A DNA stretch of 64,000 nt from Sinorhizobium sojae CCBAU 05684 (GTDB lineage Bacteria > Pseudomonadota > Alphaproteobacteria > Rhizobiales > Rhizobiaceae): the NCBI RefSeq assembly GCF_002288525.1, contig NZ_CP023068.1, positions 310,001 to 374,000 on the forward strand, given 5' to 3'. The position numbers were made by a program, and so were the translations under genes. Numbering within the stretch: position 1 is the first letter of the stretch; each line of letters starts with the position of its first letter. Below, one piece after another: positions 17,937-26,850 of this stretch. Below the pieces are notes generated by a model. It was not told the origin of the DNA. It worked only from the letters and a program-made list of their open reading frames with translations, and searched no databases.

Positions 17937-18578
17937 TCAGCGGACGAGGGTTCCGATCCAGCCGCCGACCGCTTCGGCCACCCTCTTCAGATGATCGGCG
18001 GTCGAGAAGCCGGATATGCGCTTGCGGGGTTTGAGGTCGTGGTCGCCGTCCTCTAGCCAGAGGATTTCGATCGGGTCGGAGAGCGTATAGCCCTGCACCT
18101 CTTCCCGTGTGCCGAATTCATCCCGTGTTCCCTGGCAGATCAGCGTCGGCGTCCGGAGTTCTGCGAGGTGGCGGGTGCGGAGCTGCTCCGGTTTGGCCGG
18201 CGGGTGGAACGGATAGCCGAGGCAGAGCAGCCCGACGATTTTCCCCGCGGCGTAAAGGTCGTCGGCGATCATGCTGGCGACGCGTCCGCCCATCGATTTG
18301 CCGCCGATGACGAGCGGCCCGGTGGCGGCGAGCGCGGCCACGGCGGCCTCGTATTCCGGCTTCAATGTTTCGGCGCGAGGCGGGGGCTTCCGGCCCTCGG
18401 CCGACCGGCGCGCCGCCATGTAGCCGAATTCAAAGCGGGCGACGCGGAAGCCGGCACCGGCAAGTGCCAGGGCTGTGGCCGTCATCGAGGCCGAATCCAT
18501 CGGCGCGCCGGCGCCATGGGCGAGAAGAATGGTGGCGGGCGCATCCTGCGGACCGTCGAACAGAAAATTTGCGCCCAT
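17937..18578 (-). CDS. Alpha/beta-hydrolase family protein (dienelactone hydrolase/KANSL3-TEX30-like)
   Basis: A 213-residue alpha/beta hydrolase with 'ATILLAHGAGAPMDS' (oxyanion region), the nucleophile elbow 'VIGGKSMGGRVAS' (Ser), Asp in 'QGTRDEFG', and His in 'EDGDHDLKPRK'. The complete Ser-Asp-His triad suggests an active esterase or acyl hydrolase. It sits in the LigD-Ku operon, one base after the BRCT/TPR gene. Why a hydrolase should travel with end-joining genes is unknown. Confidence 0.83.
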   Translation of the reverse strand: MGANFLFDGPQDAPATILLAHGAGAPMDSASMTATALALAGAGFRVARFEFGYMAARRSAEGRKPPPRAETLKPEYEAAVAALAATGPLVIGGKSMGGRVASMIADDLYAAGKIVGLLCLGYPFHPPAKPEQLRTRHLAELRTPTLICQGTRDEFGTREEVQGYTLSDPIEILWLEDGDHDLKPRKRISGFSTADHLKRVAEAVGGWIGTLVR

Positions 18579-18579
18579 C

Positions 18580-19665
18580 TCAGCCCGCCGTCTTCGATAA
18601 CAGGTGAAGGTTCACGAACCGCACGCCGCGCTCGGCCGTGCGAGCCCATTCGGAGTCCCTGTCGAGCTCGAGATAGCGGATCCACCAGCGCCGTGCTTCG
18701 CCGAGATTGCCGGCATCAAATTCGAGCTTTGCCAGGTTGAAGACCGCGTCCGCATATTCGCCGTCAAGCGCGATCGCCTTTGCCAGGTGCCGGCGGGCGG
18801 CGTTGATGTGGCCTCGCTCGCTGACGAGTCCGGCAAGGTTGAACCAGGCCTCGGCGAAAGTGGGATCGAGCTTGAGCGCGCGGACATAGTCATGCACGGC
18901 CTCCGTTTCGCGGCCGGCCGCCATCAGGCAATTGGCGCGGTTGAAGGCGGCGACGGAATCCGTGCGATCGATGGCGAGGTAGCGCCGGTAGATCGCCGCC
19001 GCCTCGTCGTAGTCGCCCGCCTCTTCGGCCTCTTCGGCCTCGGCGAAAAGTTCTTCGAGCGCCAGTTCGTCCGGAACGTCGAGGGCGAGCAGCAATTGGC
19101 CGTCAAGCTCGCTCAGGCCTTCGGCACGACGCGCATAGATCGTGTCGCTGCCTTGGTGGTGAAGCGAGAGTGCAGTCAGAGACGCGATTTGCCCAGAACG
19201 GTGCACGGATCGGGCGATCACACTCCAACTGGCCCCGCTCGCAATCAATCCGGCATATTTGCGGGCAAGGATCAGGTCGCGGAACGAATAGGGCTCGCTG
19301 TCATGCTCGAAGGCGTCGAACAGAGAGAGGAGGTCGACGAGGCGCGGGGCGAGCGCGGACTGATCGATCAGCGATTGCCGCGTCAGCGATGCCGTTAACG
19401 TCGCGGGCGCCAGCCCGAGCAGCCGCAGGAAGCCGCTTTCGCTGAGGAGGTGCCGATCCTCGCCGGCCTCGCGTTCGACCCGGGCCTGGATATCGGCCTC
19501 GGTGGCCTTGGCCAGCAGACCGCGGCCGAAGACCACGCAAGCGGTCTGACGCGTGACCCCGCGCCTCAGATGCCCGCCTTGCCGCTCGACCTCTCTCGCG
19601 AGCAGCCGACGCGGGAATGACGAAAGCGCGCCGAATGAACCGAATATTTGGCCTGCGACCGCCAT
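18580..19665 (-). CDS. BRCT-like / MerR-like / TPR fusion protein linked to Ku-LigD
   Basis: A 361-residue protein. Residues about 1-85 look like a BRCT domain: 'LSSFPRRLLAREVERQGGHL' with the conserved Gly-Gly pair at 30-31, 'TRQTACVVFGRG', and 'LLSESGFLRLLGL'. Residues about 123-155 ('PYSFRDLILARKYAGLIASG') resemble a MerR-type helix-turn-helix. Residues about 207-350 contain three to four TPR units ('DYDEAAAIYRRYLAIDRTDS', 'AEAWFNLAGLVSERGHINAA'). Its ATG overlaps the ku stop (TGATG at 19665), and the hydrolase gene follows one base later. BRCT and TPR are protein-interaction modules, so a scaffold in end joining is plausible but inferred. Confidence 0.8.
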   Translation of the reverse strand: MAVAGQIFGSFGALSSFPRRLLAREVERQGGHLRRGVTRQTACVVFGRGLLAKATEADIQARVEREAGEDRHLLSESGFLRLLGLAPATLTASLTRQSLIDQSALAPRLVDLLSLFDAFEHDSEPYSFRDLILARKYAGLIASGASWSVIARSVHRSGQIASLTALSLHHQGSDTIYARRAEGLSELDGQLLLALDVPDELALEELFAEAEEAEEAGDYDEAAAIYRRYLAIDRTDSVAAFNRANCLMAAGRETEAVHDYVRALKLDPTFAEAWFNLAGLVSERGHINAARRHLAKAIALDGEYADAVFNLAKLEFDAGNLGEARRWWIRYLELDRDSEWARTAERGVRFVNLHLLSKTAG

Positions 19666-20552
19666 CAGGCCTTCTTCTTGGCGGCGGACTTGGCTGGTGC
19701 GCGCTTGGTTGCGGCGGTTTTTGCTGTCTGCGGGGCGGCCGGTTCGACTTTAGCCTTGCTCTTGCTCGGGGCGGGCGGCTTTGCCTGCGAGAGGCTCGCC
19801 TTCAGCGCGTCCATGAGATTGATGACGTTCCCGCGTTCGGGCGCTGCCGCGATGATCGGCTTGTGGCCCTTGAGCTTCTCGCGGATCATCTTCATCAGCG
19901 CCGCCTCGTATCGGTCTTCGTAGTTCTTCGGGTCGAAGACCGTGACCTTCTGCTTTATGAGCGCCTCTGCAAGCTCGAGCATTTCCGGATCGGGATTGCC
20001 GACCGGGATGTTGCCGAAGTAATCGGCCGTGCGGCGCACCTCATTGGGGTTGCGCAAGGTGCAGACGAACATGCCGGTCTCGCGCGGGCCGATGGTGACG
20101 ACGCGCTCGCGGCTCGAGAGCACGAGGCGTGCGATTGCGAGCTTGCCGGTTCTGCGGAGCGCCTCGCGAAGCACGATGAAGGTCTCCTCCGCCATGGCAC
20201 CGTCCGGCGCCAGGTAATAGGGCGCGTCGCGGTAGATGACGTCCACGGTCTCTTCCTCGACGAAGGCCTCGATATTCATCGTGTGGTTGGATTCGATCTT
20301 GACGCTTTCCAGGTCGGAATCCTCGATGAGGATGTACTTCTTATCCTCGTATTCGTAGCCCTTGACGAGGTCTGAGCGTTCCACCAGGCCAAGTTCCGGA
20401 TCGACCGGTTTCATATTGATCCGGTTGTGCGTGTCCTTGTGCAGCTGATTGAAAGTGATGCGATCGCTCGTCGAAGTGGCTGGGTAGAGCCGTACCGGAC
20501 AGCTCACGAGGCTCAGTCTCAGATAGCCTTTCCAACTTGCCCTGGGTGCCAT
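19665..20552 (-). CDS. ku: Prokaryotic Ku end-binding protein
   Basis: A 295-residue Ku. The ring-forming core runs from 'MAPRASWKGYLRLSLVSCPVRLYPAT' to about residue 240 and includes 'RITFNQLHK', 'VKGYEYEDKKYILIEDSDLESVKIES', 'APYYLAPDG' and 'VVTIGPRETGMF'. The C-terminal tail (about 245-295) is Lys/Ala/Pro-rich ('SKSKAKVEPAAP', 'APAKSAAKKKA'), a basic extension known to aid DNA binding and LigD recruitment in bacterial Ku proteins. It binds double-strand ends as a homodimer. It lies 25 bases downstream of ligD and is coupled to the BRCT/TPR gene. Confidence 0.95.
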   Translation of the reverse strand: MAPRASWKGYLRLSLVSCPVRLYPATSTSDRITFNQLHKDTHNRINMKPVDPELGLVERSDLVKGYEYEDKKYILIEDSDLESVKIESNHTMNIEAFVEEETVDVIYRDAPYYLAPDGAMAEETFIVLREALRRTGKLAIARLVLSSRERVVTIGPRETGMFVCTLRNPNEVRRTADYFGNIPVGNPDPEMLELAEALIKQKVTVFDPKNYEDRYEAALMKMIREKLKGHKPIIAAAPERGNVINLMDALKASLSQAKPPAPSKSKAKVEPAAPQTAKTAATKRAPAKSAAKKKA

Positions 20553-20577
20553 GATGGTCTCCTGCGCGGCAACGCGG

Positions 20578-23034
20578 TTACTTCCCGGACATGAGCGGCA
20601 AGTCCCTGGCATATGCGTCGATTTCGCCCCAGGGATCGCCGGACGTGGCCAGAAGGCCGGGAAGCGAAGAATAGTTTAAATCCTCGGGGGCGTCGATAGT
20701 TTCAAGATCGTTCCAGTTGAGTGGGGTGGACGCGGGCAGATTCGTGCGGGCTCGCAGCGAATAGGGCGCAACCGCGGTATGCCCGCGGGCGTTGCGATGG
20801 ATATCGATGAAGATCCGCTTTGCACGTTTTCCCTTGCTCATCGTGGTGATGAAGGTCTCCGGCGCGGTAGCCGCGAGCCGGGCGGCTATGCCGCCGGTCG
20901 CCTGGTGCACTTTCTTCCATTCATGTTTCGGTTTGATCGGCACGACCACATGGATACCCTTGCCGCCCGACGTCTTGACGAAGGGTATGAGATTGAGCGC
21001 TTCAAGCTCCTGCCTGATGTGAACGGCCGCCTCGACCACCTCGCGCCAGCCGATGCCTTCGCCCGGATCGAGGTCGAAGACGACGCGATCGGGCTTTTCC
21101 AACCGCTTTCGCGTCGACCCCCAGCTATGGAATTCGACGACACCGAATTGCGCCAGTGCCAAGTAGCCCTTTGCGTCCTCCACCGACAGATAGGTTTTCG
21201 GCTCGCCCTCCGAACTCATGGCCTCGAAACCCGCCACCGAAGGCGGCATGCCGGTGAAGGGGTGGCGCTGGAAGAAGCAGTCTTGCGGCCGCCCCGTCGG
21301 GCAGCGCACGAGCGAGACCGGGCGTCCGAGGATGTGCGGCAGCATGAAATCGCCGACGGCGGCGTAGTAGACGGCGACATCGAGCTTGGTGGGCCCGGAC
21401 TTGCCGAACAGGCGGCGCGTCGGATTGGTGATGGAGATGCCGGCGAGGTCGGCGTCGGAGATCAGGCGTGTCCGGCCCGTCGCCGCAGGCGTCGAAAGCT
21501 CGACCTCCCGAAGTCCCTTGAAAACCGGGTGGCGAAGCACGTTGTCCGTCGTGCGGTTGCCGTAGTGGATGCGTGCCGTCAGCACAGGCCGCACCCAGAT
21601 GATCTCCTTCGGCGCCCCTTCGAGCTTTGCCGCGCCCTCGCGTAGCGGCTCCAGTCTCTCCCGCAACTGCTTGAGCATCGCGGCGTCGAAGCCGGTGCCT
21701 ACCTTGCCGCGATATTTCAGTTCGCCGTCCACCCACTCGCCCAGCGCCAGCGCGCCGATGCCTTCGGCGGCTTCCGACAGGGTATAGCCGGCAATGACGA
21801 AATCATCCGCCTTGGGCGCCTTGGTCTTGGTCCAGCTCTTGGAGCGTCCGCTCTGATAGGGCGCCGATGCGCGCTTTGAGATGATCCCTTCCAGGCCCAT
21901 CTCGGAGGCTTGCGCGTAGAAAGCGCGACCTTCGCCGGTGACGTGGTCGCTGTACTGGATGGCAAAGCTTGTCGATACATGCGCCTCGAGCAATTGCTTC
22001 AGCAATTCCTTTCGCCGTTCGAGCGGGACGTTCATGAGGTTCCAGCCGTCGAGATGGACGATGTCGAAGGCGTAGAAGACCAGCCTGTTTTCTGCCCCGC
22101 TCGAGAGTGCCTCCTGCAGAAGCGCGAAGTGGCTGACTCCTTGGTCGTCGAGCGCGACGATCTCGCCGTCGATGATGGCCTCGCGACACGGCAGGCGGCG
22201 GAATGCCTCCGGCAGGTCGCCGTAGCGCCTCGTCCAATCCAGGCCCCCGCGGGTGATAAGCCGCACCTCGTCTCCGGCCTTGTACGCCATGGTGCGATAA
22301 CCGTCGAATTTGATCTCGTGCAGCCAGATCTCGCGAGTCGCAATGCTGTCTGGAGGGGTGGCGGTGGCCGTGGCAAGCTGTGGCCCGATCCTCGCCGGCA
22401 TCGGCCCTTTCGCCGCTCCCGGAAGAGCGCCGGGGTTGAGCTTGACGGGCTTCGCAGGCGGTTTAAGCTTCTCAACCAGTTCCTCGATCCGCCGCCCGGA
22501 TTTGACGCTTTCCGGCCGGGCGGCGAGAATGTCCGTGGAAGGGTCGGCGGCCGGGTCTCGCTCCTTGAAGAGAAGCCAGTTGCGCTTTTCCTCTTCACCG
22601 GGCTTCGGCTTCAGCCGCGCCAGCATCCAGCCGCCCTTGAGTTTTTCGCCCGCAAGGCGAAACTTGAAGGCGCCTTTGCGCAGGCTCTCGTCAATGTCGT
22701 CCATCGGCGCCCAGACACCCGTGTCCCAGACGATCATCGGCCCGCCGCCATATTCCCCCTCGGGGATCACGCCCTCGAAGTCGATATAGTCGAGCGGATG
22801 ATCCTCCGTCTCGACCGCCAGCCGTTTGTCGGCAGGGTTGAGCGACGGCCCTTTGGGCACAGCCCAGCTTTTCAGCACGCCGCCGACCTCAAGCCTCAGG
22901 TCGTAGTGATCGGATGTCGCATGGTGCTTATGCACGACGAAACGGTTGCCGTCGCCGGCAAGGCGGCCGGCCGGTTCCGGCGTCTTCGAAAAATCCCGCT
23001 TCTTGCGGTAGGCCTCGAGCTTCGATGTCGCCAT
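20578..23034 (-). CDS. ligD: Multifunctional DNA ligase D
   Basis: The 818-residue protein has the order phosphoesterase - ligase - polymerase, as in Pseudomonas LigD. The 3'-phosphoesterase domain (about 30-190) shows 'HKHHATSDHYDLRLE' with His37, His43, Asp45 and Arg47. The ATP-dependent ligase domain (about 210-520) has the nucleotidyl Lys242 in 'EIKFDGYR' and 'EAIIDGEIVALD'. The archaeo-eukaryotic primase-type polymerase (about 545-818) has metal ligands Asp654/Asp656 in 'VVFDLDPGEG' and 'TSGGKGIHVVVP'. All catalytic residues I can check are present, so the enzyme should process, fill and seal Ku-bound ends. It leads the five-gene operon. Confidence 0.96.
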   Translation of the reverse strand: MATSKLEAYRKKRDFSKTPEPAGRLAGDGNRFVVHKHHATSDHYDLRLEVGGVLKSWAVPKGPSLNPADKRLAVETEDHPLDYIDFEGVIPEGEYGGGPMIVWDTGVWAPMDDIDESLRKGAFKFRLAGEKLKGGWMLARLKPKPGEEEKRNWLLFKERDPAADPSTDILAARPESVKSGRRIEELVEKLKPPAKPVKLNPGALPGAAKGPMPARIGPQLATATATPPDSIATREIWLHEIKFDGYRTMAYKAGDEVRLITRGGLDWTRRYGDLPEAFRRLPCREAIIDGEIVALDDQGVSHFALLQEALSSGAENRLVFYAFDIVHLDGWNLMNVPLERRKELLKQLLEAHVSTSFAIQYSDHVTGEGRAFYAQASEMGLEGIISKRASAPYQSGRSKSWTKTKAPKADDFVIAGYTLSEAAEGIGALALGEWVDGELKYRGKVGTGFDAAMLKQLRERLEPLREGAAKLEGAPKEIIWVRPVLTARIHYGNRTTDNVLRHPVFKGLREVELSTPAATGRTRLISDADLAGISITNPTRRLFGKSGPTKLDVAVYYAAVGDFMLPHILGRPVSLVRCPTGRPQDCFFQRHPFTGMPPSVAGFEAMSSEGEPKTYLSVEDAKGYLALAQFGVVEFHSWGSTRKRLEKPDRVVFDLDPGEGIGWREVVEAAVHIRQELEALNLIPFVKTSGGKGIHVVVPIKPKHEWKKVHQATGGIAARLAATAPETFITTMSKGKRAKRIFIDIHRNARGHTAVAPYSLRARTNLPASTPLNWNDLETIDAPEDLNYSSLPGLLATSGDPWGEIDAYARDLPLMSGK

Positions 23035-23109
23035 TCTCCAAGGCTACGGCCGATCCGCGGAAGCCGCAATATCACGGTCAGCCGGGGCGGGAGCTTCCCC
23101 GGCGCCGGG

Positions 23110-23946
23110 TCAGGCGAAGCGGCCGGGCGTGCCGAGCGCCATATGGCGGTTGACGTCCTTGTAGAGCAGGTAACGGAACTTGCCCGGCCCGCCGGCATAG
23201 CAGGCCTGGGGGCAGAAGGCTCTCAGCCACATATAGTCGCCGGCTTCGACCTCGACCCAGTCGGAGTTGAGGCGATAGACCGCCTTGCCTTCGAGCACGT
23301 AGAGCCCGTGCTCCATGACATGGGTCTCCATGAAGGGGATGGTTCCGCCGGGCTCGAAGGTGACGATCGTCACATGCATGTCGTGGCGCATGTCGGAAGG
23401 GTCGACGAAGCGGGTGGTCGCCCAGCGGCCGTCCGTGTCCGGCATCGGCGTCGGCGCGATCTCGCGTTCGTTGGTGACGATCGGATCGGGAACGGGAAGT
23501 CCCTCGACCTTCTCATAGGCTTTGCGGATCCAGTGGAAGCGGGTGGCGGTGGTTCCGTCGTTGTGCAGGCTCCATTCGCTGCCGGGCGGGATGTAGGCAT
23601 AGCTGCCGGGCTGCATCCGGTGCGATTGTCCGTTGATCGTCAGGCGGAACTCGCCGTCCACGACGAACAGCACGCCCTCGGCGCGCGGGTCGGCTTCCGG
23701 CCGGTCGCTCCCGCCCGAGGGTCCTACTTCCATGATATATTGCGAGAAGGTCTCGGCGAAGCCCGACAGCGGTCGCGAGAGCACCCAGAGCCGCGTATTC
23801 GTCCAGAAGGGGAGATGGCTCGTGACGATGTCGCGCATGACGCCCTTCGGGATGATGGCGTAGGCTTCGGTGAACACTGCCCGGTCGGTCAGAAGGTTCG
23901 TCTGCGGCGGGTGCCCGCCCGCTGGGAAATAATAGTTGCTCTTCAT
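23110..23946 (-). CDS. allE: (S)-ureidoglycine aminohydrolase (AllE/YlbA-type bicupin)
   Basis: A 278-residue protein with two cupin domains. The first is around 'EGVLFVVDGEFRLTINGQSHRMQPGSYAYIPPGSEW'. The second is around 'GGTIPFMETHVMEHGLYVLEGKAVYRLNSDWVEVEAGDYMWLRAFCPQ', with the His/Glu/His metal ligands. The N terminus 'YYFPAGGHPPQTNLLTDRAVFTEAYAIIPKGV' is highly typical of the YlbA family. The enzyme releases ammonia from (S)-ureidoglycine to give (S)-ureidoglycolate, the substrate of AllA encoded at 29935. It is transcribed away from gcl together with the IclR regulator. Confidence 0.9.
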   Translation of the reverse strand: MKSNYYFPAGGHPPQTNLLTDRAVFTEAYAIIPKGVMRDIVTSHLPFWTNTRLWVLSRPLSGFAETFSQYIMEVGPSGGSDRPEADPRAEGVLFVVDGEFRLTINGQSHRMQPGSYAYIPPGSEWSLHNDGTTATRFHWIRKAYEKVEGLPVPDPIVTNEREIAPTPMPDTDGRWATTRFVDPSDMRHDMHVTIVTFEPGGTIPFMETHVMEHGLYVLEGKAVYRLNSDWVEVEAGDYMWLRAFCPQACYAGGPGKFRYLLYKDVNRHMALGTPGRFA

Positions 23947-24051
23947 CTTTTTCGCCTGTCGAAGTGGCTGTCGGACCGGGTTCGGTCGAGCCCGGTGGTG
24001 GATTGTGGAGCCGCCCTTGTCGCAGCCCGTGCTCTGGGAGAGATCGACACG

Positions 24052-24873
24052 CTAGCGCCGTGCCGGCCTGTGCCCCCCGATCGCGCAAGTCAATTCGTCC
24101 GCAGTCCGGCGTACAACCGGGCCGAGGCTTGCGAGCTTCTCATCGTCGATGCGAACCGTGGGGCCCGAGACTGAAATGCCGCCGATCGCCTCGCCATACT
24201 CGTTGAAGATCGGCGCGGCGATGCAGCGCATACCGAGCGTTTGCTCCTCGTCATCGAGCGACCAGCCGCGGTCGCGGATTTCTTTGATGTTGACCATGAG
24301 AGCGGGCAGCGCGTCGAGGGTGCGGTCGGTGAAGTGCGCGAGCGGTCTGTCGTTGAAGGCATTAGCTATCTCGGTGTCGGACCAGGTCGAAAGGATCGCC
24401 TTGCCGATGCCCGACGCATGGATAGGCCCCCGCCGGCCCGGCCGGAAGAAGGCGCGCATCGGCGCGTGGCTTTCGACTTGCGAGATGAAGACGACTTCAC
24501 CGTTATCCTCGATGCCTATATTTGCCGTTTCGCCGCTTTCCTCCATCAGGTGCTGCAGGAAAGGCCGGCTGATCGCGCCGAGCTTGCGGAAGCGCAGGAA
24601 AGCATTGCCGATCGCGAACGCCTTGACGCCGATCGTCCAGGTGCCCGTGTCGCCGTCATGTGTGACCATGCCGTGGCCGGCAAGCGAGGTCAGCAGCCGG
24701 TGTACCGTCGAAGGCGCCATGCCGGTGCGTTCCGAGAGCGAGGTCAGCGTCGAGCCATCGCCCTCGGCGATGATCGCAAGGAGCGACAGGGCCCGATCTA
24801 GCACCTGGACGGAGGAGGGAGCGGCATTTGCCGCGGCCTTGCGTCCGCGCTTTCCCTTAACCGTCAATTCCAT
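24052..24873 (-). CDS. IclR-family transcriptional regulator (AllR/GclR-like)
   Basis: A 273-residue regulator. The winged helix (about residues 20-85) is seen in 'VQVLDRALSLLAIIAEGDGSTLTSLSERTGMAPSTVHRLLTSL'; the C-terminal effector domain (about 100-270) includes 'HASGIGKAILS' and 'MRCIAAPIFNEYGEAIGGISVSGP'. The ATG at 24873 is chosen because GGAGAGG immediately precedes it; a start 9 codons upstream lacks a site. It diverges from gcl across 165 bases that hold repeated TTTCCATAT motifs. AllR/IclR relatives that sense glyoxylate or allantoin are the obvious model. Confidence 0.88.
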   Translation of the reverse strand: MELTVKGKRGRKAAANAAPSSVQVLDRALSLLAIIAEGDGSTLTSLSERTGMAPSTVHRLLTSLAGHGMVTHDGDTGTWTIGVKAFAIGNAFLRFRKLGAISRPFLQHLMEESGETANIGIEDNGEVVFISQVESHAPMRAFFRPGRRGPIHASGIGKAILSTWSDTEIANAFNDRPLAHFTDRTLDALPALMVNIKEIRDRGWSLDDEEQTLGMRCIAAPIFNEYGEAIGGISVSGPTVRIDDEKLASLGPVVRRTADELTCAIGGHRPARR

Positions 24874-24933
24874 AGGCCTCTCCAAATCACTGGCGACCAT
24901 AATGCTCTACCGCGATTGCGTTCGATTTTCCCA

Positions 24934-24981
24934 ATTTTCTTGAAAATCATTATTTCCATATCATGGGAATGGTTTCCATAT
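24934..24981. promoter_or_regulatory. Candidate IclR-type operator region upstream of gcl
   Basis: TTTCCATAT occurs twice, at 24953-24961 and 24973-24981, exactly 20 bases apart. The first forms an imperfect palindrome with ATGGGAA. ATTTTC-TT-GAAAAT lies just upstream at 24934-24947. The known IclR-type operators are of the TGGAAA...TTTCCA kind. The region lies between the divergent regulator and gcl. Confidence 0.5.
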
Positions 24982-25038
24982 TTGCGTTGAACAAGCCTCC
25001 GGATGGTTTAGCATCACCCTCGAACAGGAGGAGTTGCC

Positions 25039-26826
25039 ATGACCAAGATGCGTGCCGTTGATGCGGCGGTTCATGTTCTGGAGAAGGAAGGCATCGATTG
25101 TGCCTTCGGCGTGCCGGGTGCCGCAATCAATCCGCTCTATTCGGCGCTGAAAGCGCGCGGCTCGATCCGCCACATCCTGGCGCGCCATGTCGAAGGCGCC
25201 TCGCATATGGCAGAGGGTTATACCCGGGCGAAGCACGGCAATATCGGACTGTGCATTGGCACGTCTGGGCCGGCCGGCACCGACATGATCACCGGACTTT
25301 ACTCGGCCTCCGCGGATTCGATTCCGATCCTCTGCATTACCGGCCAGGCGCCGCGGGCGCGCCTCGACAAGGAGGATTTCCAAGCCGTCGACATTGCCGC
25401 GATCGCCGCGCCGGTCACCAAATGGGCGGTTACGGTCAAGGAACCGGCGCTCGTTCCCTTCGTATTTCAGAAAGCGTTCCATCTGATGCGCTCGGGCCGG
25501 CCCGGTCCGGTGCTGATCGACCTGCCGGTTGACGTCCAGCTTGCCGAAATCGAGTTCGATCCGGACACCTATGAACCGCTTCAGCCCTACAGGCCCGCCG
25601 CCACGCGCGCGCAGGCCGAGAAGGCGATTGAAATGCTGAACGCGGCGGAGCGGCCGTTGATCGTTGCCGGGGGCGGCATCATCAATGCGGATGCCTCCGA
25701 CCTGCTTGTCGAGTTCGCCGAGATCACCGGCGTTCCGGTCATCCCGACGCTGATGGGCTGGGGCACGATCCCCGACGATCATCCGTTGATGGCCGGCATG
25801 TGCGGACTTCAGACGGCGCATCGCTACGGCAATGCGACGCTGCTTGCCTCGGATTTCGTCTTCGGTATCGGCAATCGCTGGGCCAACCGTCATACCGGCA
25901 ATATTCCGACCTATATGGAAGGCCGCAAGTTCATCCATGTCGATATCGAGCCGACGCAGATAGGCCGCGTCTTCGCGCCGGATTTCGGCATCGTCTCGGA
26001 CGCGGGGGCCGCGCTCAAGCTCTTCCTCGACGTCGCGACCGAATGGAAGACGGCCGGCAAACTCAGAGACTGGTCGGGATGGGCGGACGAATGCCGCGAG
26101 CGCAAGCGCATCATGCTGCGCAAGACCCATTTCGATGAGACGCCGCTCAAACCCCAGCGCGTCTACGAAGAGATGAACAAGGCCTTCGGCCGCGACACCT
26201 GCTATGTCACCACGATTGGCCTCAGCCAGATTGCCGGCGCGCAGTTCCTGCATGTCTACCGACCGCGCAACTGGATCAACTGCGGACAGGCAGGCCCGCT
26301 CGGCTGGACGCTTCCGGCAGCGCTCGGCGTGCGCGCTGCCGATCCGAGCCGGCCGATCGTGGCGCTCTCCGGCGACTATGATTTCCAGTTCCTGATCGAG
26401 GAACTGGCGGTCGGGGCGCAGCACAAGCTCCCCTATCTCCACGTCGTCGTGAACAACTCCTATCTCGGCCTCATTCGCCAGGCGCAGCGGGGCTTCGACA
26501 TGGATTTCGAGGTGAGCCTCGCCTTCGAAAACATCAATGCGAGCGACGACGCGGAGAAAGGCTACGGCGTCGATCACGTGGCGGTCGCGGAAGGACTTGG
26601 CTGCAAGGCGATCCGGGTGAGGAGCCCGAACGAGTTCGCCGATGCCTTCGAGCGGGCCGAGGCGCTGATGAAGGAACATCGGGTTCCGGTCGTCATCGAA
26701 TTCATCCTGGAGCGCGTCACCAACATCGCGATGGGTGCGGATATCAACGCGGTCGTCGAGTTCGAGGAGCTCGCCGAACGGGGTGAGGATGCACCGACGG
26801 CGATCGCCGCCGCGCTGCTCGACTGA
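25039..26826 (+). CDS. gcl: Glyoxylate carboligase
   Basis: The 595-residue thiamine diphosphate enzyme joins two glyoxylates to tartronate semialdehyde with loss of CO2. '[14 protein letters not shown]', '[16 protein letters not shown]', '[15 protein letters not shown]' and the ThDP motif region '[33 protein letters not shown]' are near-diagnostic. Val51 stands where other ThDP enzymes have the activating glutamate; this is a known feature of Gcl and confirms the assignment. A GGAGGAG ribosome site precedes the ATG. First of the gcl-hyi-glxR run, 24 bases before hyi. Confidence 0.97.
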   Translation: MTKMRAVDAAVHVLEKEGIDCAFGVPGAAINPLYSALKARGSIRHILARHVEGASHMAEGYTRAKHGNIGLCIGTSGPAGTDMITGLYSASADSIPILCITGQAPRARLDKEDFQAVDIAAIAAPVTKWAVTVKEPALVPFVFQKAFHLMRSGRPGPVLIDLPVDVQLAEIEFDPDTYEPLQPYRPAATRAQAEKAIEMLNAAERPLIVAGGGIINADASDLLVEFAEITGVPVIPTLMGWGTIPDDHPLMAGMCGLQTAHRYGNATLLASDFVFGIGNRWANRHTGNIPTYMEGRKFIHVDIEPTQIGRVFAPDFGIVSDAGAALKLFLDVATEWKTAGKLRDWSGWADECRERKRIMLRKTHFDETPLKPQRVYEEMNKAFGRDTCYVTTIGLSQIAGAQFLHVYRPRNWINCGQAGPLGWTLPAALGVRAADPSRPIVALSGDYDFQFLIEELAVGAQHKLPYLHVVVNNSYLGLIRQAQRGFDMDFEVSLAFENINASDDAEKGYGVDHVAVAEGLGCKAIRVRSPNEFADAFERAEALMKEHRVPVVIEFILERVTNIAMGADINAVVEFEELAERGEDAPTAIAAALLD

Positions 26827-26850
26827 TCAATTAACCAGAGGAGTAACCGC

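Noticed and set aside
21910..24174. A 754-codon open frame on the plus strand
   Set aside because: It is antisense to ligD and the AllE gene, both full-length with catalytic motifs. Long antisense frames are expected in GC-rich DNA. Its translation is Arg/Asp-rich and has no recognisable domain.
24961..26679. A 572-codon open frame on the minus strand
   Set aside because: It is antisense to gcl, which has all family motifs; no domain or ribosome site is seen.
25039..26826. Val in place of the ThDP-activating Glu in Gcl as a defect
   Set aside because: Val51 is the normal residue of glyoxylate carboligases.
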